Origin: MTP4 sp052056915
Lineage (GTDB): Archaea; Halobacteriota; Methanosarcinia; Methanosarcinales; Methanosarcinaceae
Direction: 5' to 3'
Length of the DNA: 64,000 nucleotides
Assembly (NCBI RefSeq): GCF_052056915.1
Contig: NZ_CP195119.1
Coordinates: 2,666,001-2,730,000, forward strand
In this document: positions 62,421 through 64,000 of the stretch, piece after piece
Numbering within the stretch: the first letter of the stretch is position 1
How the letters are laid out: each line of letters opens with the position of its first letter
Made by a program: the position numbers and the translations under genes
Notes under the pieces: generated by a model
Database searches by the model: none
What the model was told of the DNA's origin: nothing
The model's input: the letters and a program-made list of their open reading frames with translations, nothing else

Positions 62421-62580
62421 TTATGGGAATGATTATTAAGGTTACTTTAATGCCCTTTCATTATGGAAATAACCTTTATTGTTACTTCACTACCTATAAA
62501 TTATGGTAATAACCTTTATGGTTACTTCAATGCATATCAATTATGGCAATGACCTTTATAGTTATTCAACTACCTTTTTT
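62421..62580. repeat. 40-bp tandem repeat, four diverged copies
   Basis: Units starting TTATGGxAATxACCTTTATxG lie at 62421, 62461, 62501 and 62541, exactly 40 bp apart, with scattered changes. They follow the regulator stop codon at once. Each copy contains TTATGG...GGTTACTT-like half-palindromic parts. Confidence 0.85.
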
Positions 62581-62770
62581 GGTTCTCCGGATGCCCATTA
62601 TAGTCATCAGAGTATCCTTCTTATGCATTCCGGTACCCTTTCTATGATCGGCTCTTAATTCTAAATATTGCGGTGTTTAAATCCAATCTTCACATGTCCT
62701 TCTTTGAAAGGTCGCCTGTTTCTCAGTCAGTGAGAGTTCAGGTGTCTGAAAAATGGATCAAAAAAGGTTT

Positions 62771-63358
62771 TCAACGCTTCTGCACTACCATAAGCCCGTA
62801 AAGGATAGTTTCTGCAACCGGGGGATTTTCAGGGGTCCCTTTTGCAATCCTTTCCTCGGGGTAACCGAGGTTTTCGCAGGTGTAGAGTTCCGCGGAAAGG
62901 CCCATTTCCAGAAGGACCTCGGCAACTTCTTCGGAGCCGAATTTAGCGTCGGGGAGCAGGAAGACATTTCTCCCGTTCTTCAGTTCCCGGATCAGTTCGG
63001 CTTTTGCAGGCTCGAAGTCCCTGCCGTGGGCAGTAATTGCTGTAAGGTTTGTAAGGTTCACTCTTGTGCGGGCACAGGCTACCTGCATTGATGAAATCCC
63101 CGGGACCACGGTATCTTTTTCCCCGGCAAACTTCCCAAGGCCGGAAAACATGGGGTCTCCCGTGGACAGGACCACGGCATCGTCGGGCAGGAGGTGGAGG
63201 GCCTTATAGTCCTTGATCGTACTTGCTTCGCAGTCAATGTATTCCTGTGCAAGTTCAAGAGCCCTCTTTGCGCCGTAAACGACCGATGCATTTCGAATCG
63301 CCCTGATCCCTTCTTCCGTGAGCATGCCGGGCCCGACCCCGACTCCTACCACTATCAT
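62771..63358 (-). CDS. cbiE: Cobalt-precorrin-7 (C5)-methyltransferase
   Basis: A 195-residue class III S-adenosylmethionine methyltransferase of the corrin pathway that methylates C-5 in cobalamin synthesis. The N-terminal VVGVGVGPGMLTEEG is the precorrin methylase signature; VVLSTGDPMFSGLG (about 62-75) and VVPGISSMQVACAR (about 83-96) complete it. In methanogens the C15 decarboxylase half (CbiT) is separate, consistent with this short form. It lies 40 bases behind cbiD on the same strand, so the pair is one cobalamin operon. Confidence 0.92.
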   Translation of the reverse strand: MIVVGVGVGPGMLTEEGIRAIRNASVVYGAKRALELAQEYIDCEASTIKDYKALHLLPDDAVVLSTGDPMFSGLGKFAGEKDTVVPGISSMQVACARTRVNLTNLTAITAHGRDFEPAKAELIRELKNGRNVFLLPDAKFGSEEVAEVLLEMGLSAELYTCENLGYPEERIAKGTPENPPVAETILYGLMVVQKR

Positions 63359-63398
63359 GCCTTTTTCCCTCTGTCCGCTTTTGTATTTTTATTCTCAC

Positions 63399-64000
63399 TC
63401 AATTCTCACTCTTGCTGTCCATCAGGACCGAACCGTCCCTTTCGATGACAACGATCCTTGCCCCGTTTCCTTTTTCGATTGCCATCCGGAAGGCTTCTTT
63501 CAGGCGTTCGTGTTCCGGAGCTTTTTCAAGCATTTCAACGACTGTTGCATAGCCGCTTCCTTCGAGCATTTTAGGGTTGCCCCATTTCAGGACCAGGCCC
63601 GGAAGGCCGCAGATGACAATGTCCCCTGAGGCGGACTCGAGCCCTTCGGAGATCCGGCTCCCGACCATAACCACGGTATAGTCAGGGAAAAGCATGTGGG
63701 AATAGCGCATCCCTATGCGCCCGGTGGTCAGGACCACTTTCTCGGTACCGCGGATCAGGTCCCCTTTCATCTCGCCAAGGTGGTCATTCCAGGGCTCAAC
63801 AAAACCGGTGCTTCCGAGGACTGAAATCCCTCCTTCGACTCCTATCCTGCTGTTCAGGGTTTCTTTACCTATCCTTTCTCCCTCGGGAATCGAAATAGTG
63901 ACTTCCGCTCCCCTCAGGCCCAGTTCTTCCACGGCTTCCTGCACCGCGGCTTTGATCTGCGCCATGGGGTTCGGGTTGATTGCAGGCTGGCCTTTTGGGA
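63399..64000 (-). CDS. cbiD: Cobalt-precorrin-5B (C1)-methyltransferase, C-terminal part (partial)
   Basis: The C-terminal 200 residues of CbiD, which methylates C-1 of the corrin ring in the anaerobic cobalamin pathway. The frame is open to the window edge, and the codons before ATG 63965 read PKGQPAINPNP, the conserved CbiD segment, so the gene starts outside the window. Other CbiD features are GISVLGSTGFVEPW (about 45-58 after that ATG), KGDLIRGTEKVVLTTGRIG and GLPGLVLKWGNPKMLEGSGY. It is followed by cbiE. Confidence 0.9.
   Translation of the reverse strand, partial: PKGQPAINPNPMAQIKAAVQEAVEELGLRGAEVTISIPEGERIGKETLNSRIGVEGGISVLGSTGFVEPWNDHLGEMKGDLIRGTEKVVLTTGRIGMRYSHMLFPDYTVVMVGSRISEGLESASGDIVICGLPGLVLKWGNPKMLEGSGYATVVEMLEKAPEHERLKEAFRMAIEKGNGARIVVIERDGSVLMDSKSEN

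Noticed and set aside
1..64000. tRNA, rRNA, CRISPR or insertion-sequence genes
   Set aside because: I found no cloverleaf-like tRNA, rRNA segment, repeat-spacer array or transposase in any spacer or frame by eye; a tRNAscan or IS search would be more sensitive.

Overview
The window reads as a chromosomal segment of a methylotrophic methanogen of the genus Methanosarcina. The evidence is a methanol-specific methyltransferase operon (mtaC-mtaB) with DUF1724-type regulators beside it, FmdE-like, iron-sulfur flavoprotein and corrinoid-synthesis genes, archaeal TATA boxes, PGF-CTERM-like surface proteins, and two genes that make full-length family members only if an in-frame UAG is read through, as expected in a pyrrolysine-using organism. 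Genes are moderately GC-rich. Spacers are long, AT-rich and full of short tandem repeats. I cannot fix the species from sequence alone.

Layout. 1-6.4 kb: two tandem CobN-like proteins with surface-protein features. 6.5-7.6 kb: TrmO and FmdE-like genes (minus strand). 7.6-9.4 kb: a long spacer holding two related structured-RNA candidates, then an Msr-type regulator at 9.4 kb. 10.4-15.5 kb: ribose-1,5-bisphosphate isomerase, a MacB-like export cassette with a secreted partner, and UMP kinase. 16-21 kb: a large uncharacterised protein followed by LarC-like, LarB and LarC genes, i.e. a nickel-pincer-like cluster without LarA or LarE here. 21-27.7 kb: NudC-like Nudix protein with an internal UAG, an asd remnant, asd, ferredoxin, a CobW-type GTPase with a frameshifted His-rich tail, two small winged-helix proteins, and a gene starting inside an 11-copy 22-bp array. 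28.8-32.5 kb: radical SAM protein, a 1.2-kb spacer with five consecutive hairpins and four copies of a dispersed element, an aldolase-type ADH synthase and a dUTPase-like protein. 32.7-38.8 kb: a Nik/Opp ABC transporter, with a methyltransferase remnant between its first two genes. 39-45 kb: three secreted or anchored surface proteins. 45-47.4 kb: three iron-sulfur flavoprotein paralogues. 47.4-50.2 kb: GNAT acetyltransferase with a UAG, an AT-rich TIR-domain protein, and a zinc-ribbon membrane protein with a broken paralogue. 50.7-56.7 kb: FtsX-like permease, DUF2807 protein, methionine sulfoxide reductase B, HAD phosphatase, glycosyltransferase. 57-62.4 kb: mtaB and mtaC with a roughly 490-nt leader and a repeat-bearing promoter, then two Msr-type regulators. 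62.8-64 kb: cbiE and the C-terminal part of cbiD.

How it fits together. MtaB and MtaC need corrinoid; CbiD and CbiE help make it, CobN-like and CobW-type proteins handle cobalt or related metals, and the Nik-type transporter and Lar-like proteins point to nickel use. A block shared by the two RNA candidates at 8.2-8.9 kb is complementary at 15 of 16 positions to the predicted mtaCB leader, which suggests a testable RNA link between them. The most unusual items are the two RNA candidates, the two UAG-containing genes, the unknown 592-residue protein beside Lar genes, and the five-hairpin element near 30 kb.
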